Source of the DNA: Aquabacterium sp. OR-4
Lineage (GTDB): Bacteria; Pseudomonadota; Gammaproteobacteria; Burkholderiales; Burkholderiaceae_C
Assembly: GCF_025290835.2 (NCBI RefSeq)
Contig: NZ_JAOCQD020000002.1
Span: 992,001 to 1,056,000, forward strand
Length of the DNA: 64,000 nt
Reading direction: 5' to 3'
The notes beneath the pieces were generated by a model that had not been told where the DNA came from, searched no databases, and worked only from the letters and a program-made list of their open reading frames with translations. Each line of letters starts with the position of its first letter. Position 1 is the first letter of the stretch. Made by a program: the position numbers and the translations under genes. Positions 54,005 through 62,017 of the stretch are shown in pieces.

Positions 54005-54065
54005 CACGTCGCTTCGCCTGTGCCCCCCGAGGGGCCATTCAGACCCTTGGGGCAGCCCGGCGGCC
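54005..54065. repeat. Dispersed intergenic palindromic repeat, copy 2
   Basis: Between the two molybdenum-hydroxylase genes. CGTCGCTTCG, CCCCCCGAGGGG, ATTCAG, CCCTTGGGG and a CCCGGCGG end follow the same order as the copy at 9740-9803. Related GC palindromes without the full set lie near 14750 and 33785. Confidence 0.55.
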
Positions 54066-54087
54066 CTGCAGCCCGGAAAGCCCCAAC

Positions 54088-54573
54088 ATGACCACCTCGC
54101 TCCATCTGAACGGCCAGCCGGTCAGCGTGCAGGCCGAATCCGAGACCCCGCTGCTGTGGGTGCTGCGCGGCGAGCTCAAGCTCACCGGCACCAAGTTCGG
54201 CTGCGGCATCGCGCAGTGCGGCGCCTGCACCGTGCTGCTGGGCGATGCCCAGGGCGCGGCGGTGGGCCAGCCGGTGCGCAGCTGCAGCCTGCCGCTGTCG
54301 GCCGTGGGCGAGCAGACCGTGGCCACCATCGAAGGCCTGAAGGGCCGTGAGATCGACGCGCTGCGCGCCGCCTGGGCCGCACTCGACGTGGTGCAGTGCG
54401 GCTGGTGCCAGAGCGGCCAGCTGCTGGCCGCCGCCGCACTGCTGGCCCGCACGCCGCAGCCCAGCGACGCGCAGATCGACGCAGCGATGAACGGCAACCT
54501 GTGCCGCTGCGGCACCTACCCGCGCATCCGGGCGGCCATCCACCAGGCCGGCCAGGCGCTGGCCAAGGGCTGA
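54088..54573 (+). CDS. Molybdenum hydroxylase (2Fe-2S) subunit (IorA-like)
   Basis: 161 residues. Plant-type ferredoxin domain with CGIAQCGACTVLL and a later Cys in VRSCSLP; second helical domain with CGWCQSGQ and NLCRCGTYPRI. These give two 2Fe-2S centres that pass electrons from the molybdenum site. No signal peptide; probably co-exported with the Tat-tagged large subunit. In most related loci this gene comes first. Confidence 0.93.
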   Translation: MTTSLHLNGQPVSVQAESETPLLWVLRGELKLTGTKFGCGIAQCGACTVLLGDAQGAAVGQPVRSCSLPLSAVGEQTVATIEGLKGREIDALRAAWAALDVVQCGWCQSGQLLAAAALLARTPQPSDAQIDAAMNGNLCRCGTYPRIRAAIHQAGQALAKG

Positions 54574-54609
54574 GGGCACCCGTCATCGACTCCCTCAAAC
54601 CAATGCTGT

Positions 54610-54628
54610 AACGCAACTACGTTGCGTT
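54610..54628. promoter_or_regulatory. Palindromic operator (Zur-like), site A
   Basis: AACGCAACTACGTTGCGTT, a perfect 8-3-8 inverted repeat 39 bases before the start of the PEP-CTERM gene. Counted from 54611, 21 of 29 bases match site B at 59578, including a downstream CATGC. Because the gene it precedes resembles a Zur-repressed family, I infer a zinc-uptake-regulator box. Confidence 0.65.
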
Positions 54629-54667
54629 TAACATGCCACTCCGCTTGTTTCTTGAAGGAGTGTTCGC

Positions 54668-55555
54668 ATGGCGTTCCCGTTTGTTATCCAGGCCCGGCTG
54701 CCGGCCCTCGGCCCGCTGTGGCGGCTGACCGCACTGGCCTGCGCGGCCTGGGCCTGCAGTGCACCGGCGCAGGCTGCCGTGCGGGCGGCCGATGGCATTG
54801 GCTACTACATCGCTGTGGACAGCCTGGCCACCGTGGCCAGTGGCAGCTTCGCCGGCCTGGCCAACCCCAATGCCGGCCGGCTGACCCTGTTGTTCGACCA
54901 TGGCAACCACTTTCATGGCATCGGGGCCTACAGCCTCGGCGGCAGCAGCAGCGCGCCGCTGGTGCAGGACACCAACAGCAACAACCGCCTGCCCGAGACC
55001 TACACCCGCGTGTCGCCGCAGACCAGCGCCATCACGCTGCAGGCCGGCAGCGGCGCCTACAGCGGCTACTGGACCAGCCTGGGCGTGCCGGCCAGCGACC
55101 CGACCCACGAGTACGCGCTGCTGGGCATGGCCGGCATCCAGTCCCTGGCCGGGCTGGGGGCCGAGGCCGAGGTGTTGCGCAACAGCAGCGCCCAGCGCTG
55201 GAACGCCGCGCCGGCGGATGTGCAGGTCGGCCTGCGGCTGTTGAGCGCGACGCCCGGCCTGCAGTTCACCCTGGACGGCACGGCGGGCCATGCCTTTGCC
55301 GCCAGCGACACCGTGGCGCTGGGCAGCCTGGACAGCCTGGACGCGCTGCCGGTGGCCCAGGTGCTGATGGGCGCCGCGGCCGGCGTCTACACCGCCCAGT
55401 TCCAGCTGCTGCAGCTGGGTGGCAATGGCGCGGTGCTGGATGGCGGACGCTTTTATCTGGATGTGCAGGTGCCGGCCGTGCCGGAACCGCAGGCCGCCCT
55501 GCTGCTGGCCTTGGGGCTGGCCGGCCTGGCCTGGCGTCGCCGCGCGGCACACTGA
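54668..55555 (+). CDS. PEP-CTERM protein, All3515-like (Zur-repressed family)
   Basis: 295-residue exported surface protein. Signal peptide to about residue 36 (SAPAQA). The mature part has YYIAVDSLATVASGSFAGLANPNAGRLTLLF, HGNHFHGIGAYS, LPETYTR and GIQSLAGLG, which I recognise as the family annotated as all3515-type Zur-repressed PEP-CTERM proteins. The C-terminal sorting tag is VPEPQAAL, a hydrophobic helix and WRRR, for exosortase processing. The His-rich HGNHFH could bind zinc. Good Shine-Dalgarno (AAGGAG). The operator just upstream fits zinc control. Function unknown beyond that. Confidence 0.82.
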   Translation: MAFPFVIQARLPALGPLWRLTALACAAWACSAPAQAAVRAADGIGYYIAVDSLATVASGSFAGLANPNAGRLTLLFDHGNHFHGIGAYSLGGSSSAPLVQDTNSNNRLPETYTRVSPQTSAITLQAGSGAYSGYWTSLGVPASDPTHEYALLGMAGIQSLAGLGAEAEVLRNSSAQRWNAAPADVQVGLRLLSATPGLQFTLDGTAGHAFAASDTVALGSLDSLDALPVAQVLMGAAAGVYTAQFQLLQLGGNGAVLDGGRFYLDVQVPAVPEPQAALLLALGLAGLAWRRRAAH

Positions 55556-55570
55556 GGCATCACCCGGGCG

Positions 55571-58500
55571 CTACCAGGCGGCCCAGGGCGGCCGCGGTGG
55601 CGCCTGCCACGGCGATGGCGGGCGACGCCGCAGCGTCGCCTGCGCGGCTGCGCTGCAGCTGAGCGGGGTGCCCAGGCGCCACTGGCCGTCCTCGCAGAGG
55701 GCGGTGGCGCGGCCCAGGCTGGGGCTGCTGCCGTCGTCCAGCATGCGTTGCTGGCCCGATTCGGCCGCCAAGACCTCGGCCTCACAGCCCACCTCGCCCA
55801 CCCGCCAGCTCAGGCGCTGCGCGCTGCAGGCGCGTGGCGGCACCGGCTCGCAACGCGCCGGGCCGGTGTCGGCCAGCAGCCATTGGCCGTCGTCGCAGCG
55901 CCACTGGGCCTCGCCCAGCGCCGGCCGGTCCGCATCGACCAGGCTGACGCTGACGCCGGCCGCGCTGGCCGGGGCATTGGCCTCGCACTGCACGGCGCTG
56001 TGGGCGCCGCGGCCGGCCCAGCGCAGCAGGCGCGCCGCGCAGGCCGCCGGCACATGGCGCTCGCAGCGTGCGCTGTGCGGCGCGCTCCAGGCGCCGTTGC
56101 TGCAGTTGAACAAGGCGCTGCCCAGCGTGGGCCTGGCCTCGTCCACGGCCAGCGCCTGGGCGCCGTGGGCGGTGCTGGCCGGGCGGCCCTGGCACTGCTC
56201 GGTGCCCACGCGCCAGTCCAGGTCCTGCGCGACGCAGGGGCGCATCGGCGGCTGCGAGCAGGCCGCGTCCTGTGGGCCCTGCCACTGGCCGTCCACGCAG
56301 CTGAACGCCGCCTGGCCCAGCCCGCTGTCGAGCTGGCTGCTCACGGCCAGGCGCGTGCCCGAGGCGCTGGCCGCCAGGCTGGCCGCGCAGTAGGCGCCGC
56401 CCAGCTGCCAGGCCACCGACTGCGCCGCGCAGGCCGCCGGCGCCTGCGCCACGCAGCTGGCCGCGCCAGGCGCCGACCAGGCACCGTCGCGGCAGGAGAA
56501 CAGTGCCGAGCCCAGCGTCGGCCGGCCCAGGTCGGTGAGCACCACCGATTGCTCCGAGGCCGTGGTGGCCACGGCGGCCTCGCAACGCTCGGCACCCGCC
56601 TGCCAACCCAGGGTCTGGGCCAGACAGGGGCGCGGCGGCGGCGGCAGTGTGCAGGTGGCGGCGCCGGGGCCGCTCCAGGCCCCGTTGTCGCAGTGCCAGC
56701 TGGCCACCCCCACGCCGGCCGTGCCCTGGGCATTGCCATGGGCCGTGGCGGTGGCGCTGCGGCCCGATGCCGCGCCGGGCAGCAGGCCCTCGCAGCGCTG
56801 CTCGCCCACCTGCCAGGCCTGGGCCTGGGCGCTGCAGGCGGCGGGCGGCGGGGCCTCGCACTGTGCCGACTGCGGCACGCTCCATTGCCCGTCGTGGCAC
56901 TCGAAGCGCGCGCTGCCCAGCATCGGTGCCAGCGCGGCCAGCAGCGCGCCGCTGCCCGCGGCCGTGCCCGGCGCATCGCCGGTGCAGCGCTGGCCGCCCA
57001 CCTGCCAGGTCAGGCGCGCCGCCACGCAAGGCTCGGGCGCGTGGGTGCAGCGCGGTGCCTGCGTGCTGTGCCACTGGCCATCCAGGCATTGCAGGCTGGC
57101 GGCACCGGTGGCCGGGGCCAGCCGATCTTCCAGCAGCAGGGCCGTGCCTGCCGCAGCCGCCGGCGCACCGGCACTGCACTGCGCCGCGCCTTCGCTCCAG
57201 CTGAGGCTTTGTGCCGCACAGTCGGCCGCAGGCGCCAGGCTGCAGCTGGCCTGCGACGGGCCCTCGAAGCGGCCGTTGCTGCAGCTGAAGCTGGCGCTGC
57301 CGGTGGCCGGGCCGCTGGCATCCACCACCTGCAGCGTGCTGCCCGAGGCCTGGGCCGCCACCGTGGCCGTGCATTGCAGCGTGCCCACACGCCAGCTCAG
57401 GGCCTGCGCGGCGCAGGGCTGGGGCTCGCTGCAGCTGAGCTGGCCAGCCACCAGCTGCCAGCTGCCGGCCTCGCAGCGCGCCAGCGCCTGGCCCAGCGTG
57501 GGCGCACCGCTGTCGCTGAGCAGCAGCTCACGCGACGAAGGCGCGCCTGGCGCCGTGGCCTCGCAGCGGGCGTTGCCCACGCTCCAGCCCAGTGTGGCGG
57601 CGGCGCAGTCGGGGGGCGGTGGCAGCGCGCAGCGGGTGGCCGTGGCTGGGCTCCACTGGCCGGCCTCGCAGCGCAGCGTGGCCTCGCCCAGGTAGGGTGC
57701 GCGGGTGTTGCCCAGGGTCAGCTGCACGCCGTCGTCGCTGGCCGGCGCGGGCGCCTCGCAGGCCAGGCCGGCCACGCTCCAGGCGATGGTCTGGGCCGCG
57801 CAGCGCGGCGGCGGCGGCAGCGCACAGCTGGCCTGCTGCGGCGCCGACCATTGGCCGGCCTGGCAGCTGAAGCCGGCCGTGCCCACGGCCGGCGCGTCGC
57901 GGTCGGTGAGCTGAAGCTGCTGGCCCGGTTCGGTTTCAGCCACGCTGGCGCTGCAGGTGGCATCGGCCACGCTCCAGCGCAGCGTGGCGGCAGCGCAGGG
58001 CGGTGGCGGCGGATTGACCCGCGCCAGGATGGCCTGCTGCATCTGCGCCTCGCTGATGCCGCGCTCGAAGGCCACCATCAACGGCTCGGACGGCAGGTAT
58101 TTGGGCTGGCCGTCCACCGTGGCGCTGGACCACAGCGACAAGGTCACCAGATAGGCCCCGGCCGGCGGCTCGGCCGCAGCGCCGGCGCTGATCTTCCAGT
58201 CAAGATGGGCGTGGAAGGCGCCGGTGCGCGAGGCGGCGTCGATGAAGGCCGCCAGCGGGCCGCTGACGCCGTCGCGGCCAAAGCGCGTGCCACCGGCCCA
58301 ATGCTCGTACTGCGTGCGCCAGACGGCGGGGTTGTCCTCGTAGCCCAGCAGCACCTCGGCCGGCACGCCGCCAAACAGCGCCAGCTGCACGCCCGCCGGC
58401 GCCGGGCCCCAGCGGCCGCTGGCCGGGTTCCAGTACAGCAGCGTGCCATGGGCCTGGAAGTGGATGACCTCGTTGCGGGCGAAGGTGCCCGCAAAGGCCT

Positions 58501-58804
58501 GGAAGCCGGGATCGTCGGTCTGCAGGGGCCCGCCTTCGAGATCGCCGAACCAGCCCGGAAAGATCCGGTAGCCGGTGGCCGCATCGATCGGCAGCACGCC
58601 GTTCAGACCGGGGTCGCCATAGAAGGCGGTGAGGATGCGGCTGCCGGCCACCGGGCCGGCGCTGGTGCGCAGCTCGACATCGAAGTGCACCGCCTGCGCT
58701 GCCGTGGTGGCCAGGCCCAGACACCAGCCCAGGCACCAGCCCAGACACCAGCCCGGCAGCGCGCCCCGGCAGGCCCGCAGCCCGCGCCACAGCACAGCGG
58801 CCAT
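55571..58804 (-). CDS. Secreted protein with twelve four-Cys repeats
   Basis: 1077 residues; not a family I can name. A signal peptide with the tandem GWCLGWCLGWCLG is followed by an N-terminal domain (about residues 40-260) paralogous to the PEP-CTERM protein encoded just upstream (shared FGDLEGGP-x-x-TDDPGF, AHLDW, AYLV-x-L, MVAFERG). Residues 270-1050 are twelve repeats of about 65 residues, each with four cysteines: C-x-A-x-x-L-x-W-x-V-G-x-x-x-C, then P-x-L-G-x-A-x-F-x-C, then G-x-W-x-x-P and C. The second half recalls sushi/CCP modules. Pro-rich linkers join the units. No PEP-CTERM tag or other anchor; the C-terminus is Arg/Pro-rich. Second gene of the minus-strand arm of the operator B promoter, 28 bases after its partner. 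Confidence 0.85.
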   Translation of the reverse strand: MAAVLWRGLRACRGALPGWCLGWCLGWCLGLATTAAQAVHFDVELRTSAGPVAGSRILTAFYGDPGLNGVLPIDAATGYRIFPGWFGDLEGGPLQTDDPGFQAFAGTFARNEVIHFQAHGTLLYWNPASGRWGPAPAGVQLALFGGVPAEVLLGYEDNPAVWRTQYEHWAGGTRFGRDGVSGPLAAFIDAASRTGAFHAHLDWKISAGAAAEPPAGAYLVTLSLWSSATVDGQPKYLPSEPLMVAFERGISEAQMQQAILARVNPPPPPCAAATLRWSVADATCSASVAETEPGQQLQLTDRDAPAVGTAGFSCQAGQWSAPQQASCALPPPPRCAAQTIAWSVAGLACEAPAPASDDGVQLTLGNTRAPYLGEATLRCEAGQWSPATATRCALPPPPDCAAATLGWSVGNARCEATAPGAPSSRELLLSDSGAPTLGQALARCEAGSWQLVAGQLSCSEPQPCAAQALSWRVGTLQCTATVAAQASGSTLQVVDASGPATGSASFSCSNGRFEGPSQASCSLAPAADCAAQSLSWSEGAAQCSAGAPAAAAGTALLLEDRLAPATGAASLQCLDGQWHSTQAPRCTHAPEPCVAARLTWQVGGQRCTGDAPGTAAGSGALLAALAPMLGSARFECHDGQWSVPQSAQCEAPPPAACSAQAQAWQVGEQRCEGLLPGAASGRSATATAHGNAQGTAGVGVASWHCDNGAWSGPGAATCTLPPPPRPCLAQTLGWQAGAERCEAAVATTASEQSVVLTDLGRPTLGSALFSCRDGAWSAPGAASCVAQAPAACAAQSVAWQLGGAYCAASLAASASGTRLAVSSQLDSGLGQAAFSCVDGQWQGPQDAACSQPPMRPCVAQDLDWRVGTEQCQGRPASTAHGAQALAVDEARPTLGSALFNCSNGAWSAPHSARCERHVPAACAARLLRWAGRGAHSAVQCEANAPASAAGVSVSLVDADRPALGEAQWRCDDGQWLLADTGPARCEPVPPRACSAQRLSWRVGEVGCEAEVLAAESGQQRMLDDGSSPSLGRATALCEDGQWRLGTPLSCSAAAQATLRRRPPSPWQAPPRPPWAAW
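55655..57997 (-). repeat. Twelve tandem coding repeats of about 195 bp
   Basis: Coding repeats of the Cys-rich protein, from the first Cys of unit 1 to the last Cys of unit 12. The units diverge at DNA level but keep the four Cys codons and the W and G codons, so the array is old rather than freshly expanded. Confidence 0.85.
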
Positions 58805-58832
58805 CAAGTTTGTGCCGGGCGCGAGGGCAGGC

Positions 58833-59528
58833 TCAGCGCGCGCCGCGGCGAAGGCGCAGCAGGCCCAGGCCGGCCAGGCCGAGCGCCAGCATCAGCGCGG
58901 CCTGGGGCTCGGGCACGGCGCTCAGGCTGTGCACCGCGGCCTCGAAGCCCGCTTCGTCCATGCCCCGGTTGAAGGCCATGTAGAAGGGCGTGGAGTCCTG
59001 CAGGCTGCCGGCCTCGAGCTGCAGCTGCACCAGGTAGGCCGCCACGGCCACGCGGCCGCTGCCGGTGAGGGTGAAGTCCAGGTGCTCGTGGATCTTGCCG
59101 GTGCTGCCGGCCTGGCCGATCAGCCCGGTCACGTCGCCGCTCACACCCGCGGCCTGCCACAGCGTCTCTTCGCCCAGATTGCCGGTCAGGCGCAGGCTCA
59201 GCGCGGCCGGCGCGGCCGTCCAGGCGCTGCCGTTCCAGGCCAGCAGGCTGCCGATGGCGCGGTAGTTGACGAGGGTGCCGGCGGCAAACGAAGCGTCCTC
59301 GCTGTCGAAGCCCGGGTCGTCGGTGCTGTAGGGGCCACCGGCCAGATCGCCGAGGTCGCCCTCGAAGATCCGAGCGCCGTCGGCGTGCACCCCATGCCCG
59401 CCCAGCACCACCAGGCGGCCAGCCGTGACGGCCACCTCGATATCACCCTCGTGCAGATGCTGCGCCTGCGCCGGCAGCGCGGCGGCCAGCGCCAGCGCGA
59501 GCGCCGGAATCCAGTGAGCGAACTTCAT
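58833..59528 (-). CDS. PEP-CTERM surface protein
   Basis: 231 residues. The ATG with GGAGG seven bases upstream is chosen over the ATG at 59555. Signal peptide to AQA (about residue 23). The mature part begins HLHEGDIEV and holds GARIFEGDLGDLAGGPYSTDDPGFDS, KIHEHLDF and FYMAFNRGMDEAGFEAAV; the end is VPEPQAAL plus a hydrophobic helix and RLRRG, an exosortase tag. His/Asp/Glu clusters suggest metal binding. First gene of the minus arm facing the TonB receptor over operator B. Paralogous to the N-terminal domain of the Cys-repeat protein downstream. Function unknown. Confidence 0.82.
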   Translation of the reverse strand: MKFAHWIPALALALAAALPAQAQHLHEGDIEVAVTAGRLVVLGGHGVHADGARIFEGDLGDLAGGPYSTDDPGFDSEDASFAAGTLVNYRAIGSLLAWNGSAWTAAPAALSLRLTGNLGEETLWQAAGVSGDVTGLIGQAGSTGKIHEHLDFTLTGSGRVAVAAYLVQLQLEAGSLQDSTPFYMAFNRGMDEAGFEAAVHSLSAVPEPQAALMLALGLAGLGLLRLRRGAR

Positions 59529-59577
59529 GAAACCTCCACCAATGAACATAGACATCCCCTGATCGGGGCTCCTGCAG

Positions 59578-59594
59578 ACGCAACAGTATTGCGT
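59578..59594. promoter_or_regulatory. Palindromic operator (Zur-like), site B
   Basis: ACGCAACAGTATTGCGT, an inverted repeat with ACGCAA/TTGCGT arms in the 105-base divergent gap between the PEP-CTERM gene and the TonB receptor. It lies 49 bases from the minus-strand ATG and 39 from the plus-strand ATG, placed to control both. It matches site A at 54610. Confidence 0.65.
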
Positions 59595-59633
59595 ATTTCA
59601 TGCAACACTGTGTCGTCTTACCCCCTTGTTCGA

Positions 59634-61955
59634 ATGGCAATCGACCTTCTTTGTGCCGCGCCCTTTGCGCGCTGTGTCATGGCCTTTCCGACCGCGCTGA
59701 TGGCCGCGCTGATGGCCGCTCCGGCCGCCGCCCAGGTCGTTGCCCAGATGGCCGCTGCGGCGGCCGCCCAGGCGCTGCCCCCAGCGGCCGCCGCCTCGGC
59801 CGCCGCAGCGCCTGCGGCCGCGCAGCAGGTCACCATCGAGGGCCGGCGCGCGCCCGACGAGCTGGCGCCGCAAGGCCAGCTGCGCGGCACCGCGCTGCAG
59901 CGCGCGGTGTCGGCCACGCTGGGCGCCACGCTGGCCGACGAGCTGGGCGTGGCCAATGCCAGCTTCGGCCCCGGCGTGGGCCTGCCGATGGTGCGCGGGC
60001 AAGGAGGCTCGCGGCTGCGCACCCTGGTCAACGGCCTGGGCAGCAACGACGCGTCGACCGTCAGCGCCGACCACGGCGCGATGCTCGAATCGGCGCTGGC
60101 CGAGCGCGTGACCATCTGGCGCGGGCCGGCCACCATCCGCTTTGGTGGCGGCGCCATCGGTGGTGCGGTGGAGGTCGACGACGGCCGCGTTCCCACCCAG
60201 CGCCACGAGCAGCTGCGCAGCCGGGGCCAGGCCCGCCTGGCCTGGGGCGACCAGCAATTGCTGGTGCTCAGCGCCGACGGGCCCGCGCCGGCCGGGCTGC
60301 CGCTGGCCTGGCATGCCGATCTGCATGGCCGGCGCCAGGGCCTGGTGCCGATCCGCGGCGCGGCGGTGGACGAAGCGGCCGTGCTGCGCCAATACCAGCT
60401 GCGCACCCAGCGCAACAGCTGGGGCCACATCGACAACAGCCAGTCGGCCAGCGAAGGCGGCGCGCTGGGCCTGGCCTGGCTGGGCGAGGCCGGCCAGGCC
60501 GGGCTGGCGCTGTCGCGGCTGAGGCAGGTGTACGGCATTCCGCCCGGCGGGCACAGCCACGCCCACACCCCGGCACCGGGCGAGGTGGCCAGCGGCGGCG
60601 AGGTGCGCATCGATGCCCGCCAGCAACGCCTGGAGCTGCGCGCCGACCTCGACCTCACGCAGCTGCCACCGGCCGTGGCCCATGCCGGCGCCGGCCAGCT
60701 GCAGCTGCGCGCCAGCGCCAGCCGCTATGGCCATGACGAGCGCGAGGGCCCGCGCCTGTCCACCACCTTCCGCAACGATGTCGATGAGCTCCGCCTCGAA
60801 TGGCAGCACCGCTGGTGGCGCCAATGGCCCGGCACGCTGGGGCTGCAATGGCAGCAGCGCGAGTTTGCGGCGCTGGGCGAGGAGGCCTTCGTGCCCCGCA
60901 GCCGCGGCCGCATGGTGGGCCTGTTTGCGCTGCAGCGCTGGCAGGCCGCACCCTGGCACCTGGAGGCCGGCTGGCGCACCGACCACCAGCGCTGGCAGCC
61001 CGATGCCAGCTTCAGCGTGCTGGGCCAGCCGCGCGCCATGCCGGCGCGGCGCTTCTGGCCACGCAGCGGCTCGCTGGCCCTGCAGCGCGACTACGCCTGG
61101 CACGCCCCGGCCAGCGCCGCCACCGCCGATCCCATCGCCCCGATGCCCGCCCCCTGGGCGCAGGGCAGCTTCACGCTCACGCACTGGCGCGTGGGCCGCG
61201 CACCCGACGTGCAGGAGCTGTACGCCGGCGGCCCGCACATCGCCACCCGCAGCTTCGACCTGGGCAACCCGGGCCTGGTCAACGAAACACTGCAGGCCTG
61301 GGATCTGGCCTGGCAGCACCAGCACGGCGCCTGGCAGTGGCGCGCCAATGCCTATGTCTACCGCAGCGCGCACTACATCTACCAGCGCACGCTGGGCTGG
61401 TTCTACGAAGCCGAGGAGCAGCAGGCGCAGATCGTCTGCACCCGGCTCGACCGCTGCCTGCCGGCCACCAAGCGCGAGCAGTCGCCGGCCCGCTTCTTTG
61501 GCCACGAACTGGAGCTGGCACGCCAGTTCAGGCCCGATGACAACCTGCGCCTGCGCCTGGCCGTGCAGGGCGATGCCGTGCGCGGCCGCCTGGACGACGG
61601 CAGCGACGTGCCGCGCCTGCCGCCCAGGCGCTGGGCCCTGGTGCTGGACGCCGCACACGGCGCCTGGACAGCCCAGTGGCGCCTGACCCGAGGGCTGGCG
61701 CAAGACCGCCCGGGCCGCAACGAGCAGCCCACGCCGGGCTACCTGAGGCTGGATGCCAGCCTGCACTGGACGGCCCCGGCCGCTGACGGCGTCGGCGCCG
61801 GCGCCGCCCAGCCCGGCCGGCCTGCGCCGTGGACGGCCTTTGCCGTGGCGCGCAACCTGGGCAACCAGAGCATCCGCAGCAGCACCTCGTTTCTGCGGCT
61901 GATGGCGCCCGAACCCGGCCGCAGCCTCGAGCTGGGCCTGGAGTGGCGGCTGTGA
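59634..61955 (+). CDS. TonB-dependent receptor, ZnuD-like
   Basis: 773 residues, outer-membrane barrel with N-terminal plug. Signal region MAFPTALMAALMAAPAAAQ; an internal ATG at 59679 is an alternative start. The plug has VGLPMVRGQGGSRLRTLVNGLGSNDASTVSADHG, then ERVTIWRGPATIRFGGGAIGGAVEVDDGRVP, the pattern of the ZnuD zinc-receptor group. HSHAH at 307-311 lies in a likely surface loop, which fits zinc capture. A Cys pair (VCTRLDRCLP) sits in another loop. The C-terminal barrel strand ends in LELGLEWRL. No TonB/ExbBD or ABC transporter genes are in the window. Confidence 0.88.
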   Translation: MAIDLLCAAPFARCVMAFPTALMAALMAAPAAAQVVAQMAAAAAAQALPPAAAASAAAAPAAAQQVTIEGRRAPDELAPQGQLRGTALQRAVSATLGATLADELGVANASFGPGVGLPMVRGQGGSRLRTLVNGLGSNDASTVSADHGAMLESALAERVTIWRGPATIRFGGGAIGGAVEVDDGRVPTQRHEQLRSRGQARLAWGDQQLLVLSADGPAPAGLPLAWHADLHGRRQGLVPIRGAAVDEAAVLRQYQLRTQRNSWGHIDNSQSASEGGALGLAWLGEAGQAGLALSRLRQVYGIPPGGHSHAHTPAPGEVASGGEVRIDARQQRLELRADLDLTQLPPAVAHAGAGQLQLRASASRYGHDEREGPRLSTTFRNDVDELRLEWQHRWWRQWPGTLGLQWQQREFAALGEEAFVPRSRGRMVGLFALQRWQAAPWHLEAGWRTDHQRWQPDASFSVLGQPRAMPARRFWPRSGSLALQRDYAWHAPASAATADPIAPMPAPWAQGSFTLTHWRVGRAPDVQELYAGGPHIATRSFDLGNPGLVNETLQAWDLAWQHQHGAWQWRANAYVYRSAHYIYQRTLGWFYEAEEQQAQIVCTRLDRCLPATKREQSPARFFGHELELARQFRPDDNLRLRLAVQGDAVRGRLDDGSDVPRLPPRRWALVLDAAHGAWTAQWRLTRGLAQDRPGRNEQPTPGYLRLDASLHWTAPAADGVGAGAAQPGRPAPWTAFAVARNLGNQSIRSSTSFLRLMAPEPGRSLELGLEWRL

Positions 61956-62017
61956 GGCGCCGGCCGGTGCCGGCCCTGCGGCTGGCTGCGCGGCTGCCCG
62001 CACGGCTCGCTGCAGTG

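Noticed and set aside
55556..55570. Terminator between the convergent PEP-CTERM and Cys-repeat genes
   Set aside because: Only 15 bases separate the stops and no inverted repeat is visible there.
55655..57997. Regular repeats of about 195 bp considered as a CRISPR or satellite array
   Set aside because: The period is far too long for CRISPR, units diverge strongly at DNA level, and conservation follows codons for Cys, Trp and Gly, so it is a coding repeat.
58719..58804. Lipoprotein signal in the Cys-repeat protein because of GWCLG
   Set aside because: The Cys residues sit inside the hydrophobic core and are repeated; the likely cleavage is after AAQA, so signal peptidase I is more probable.
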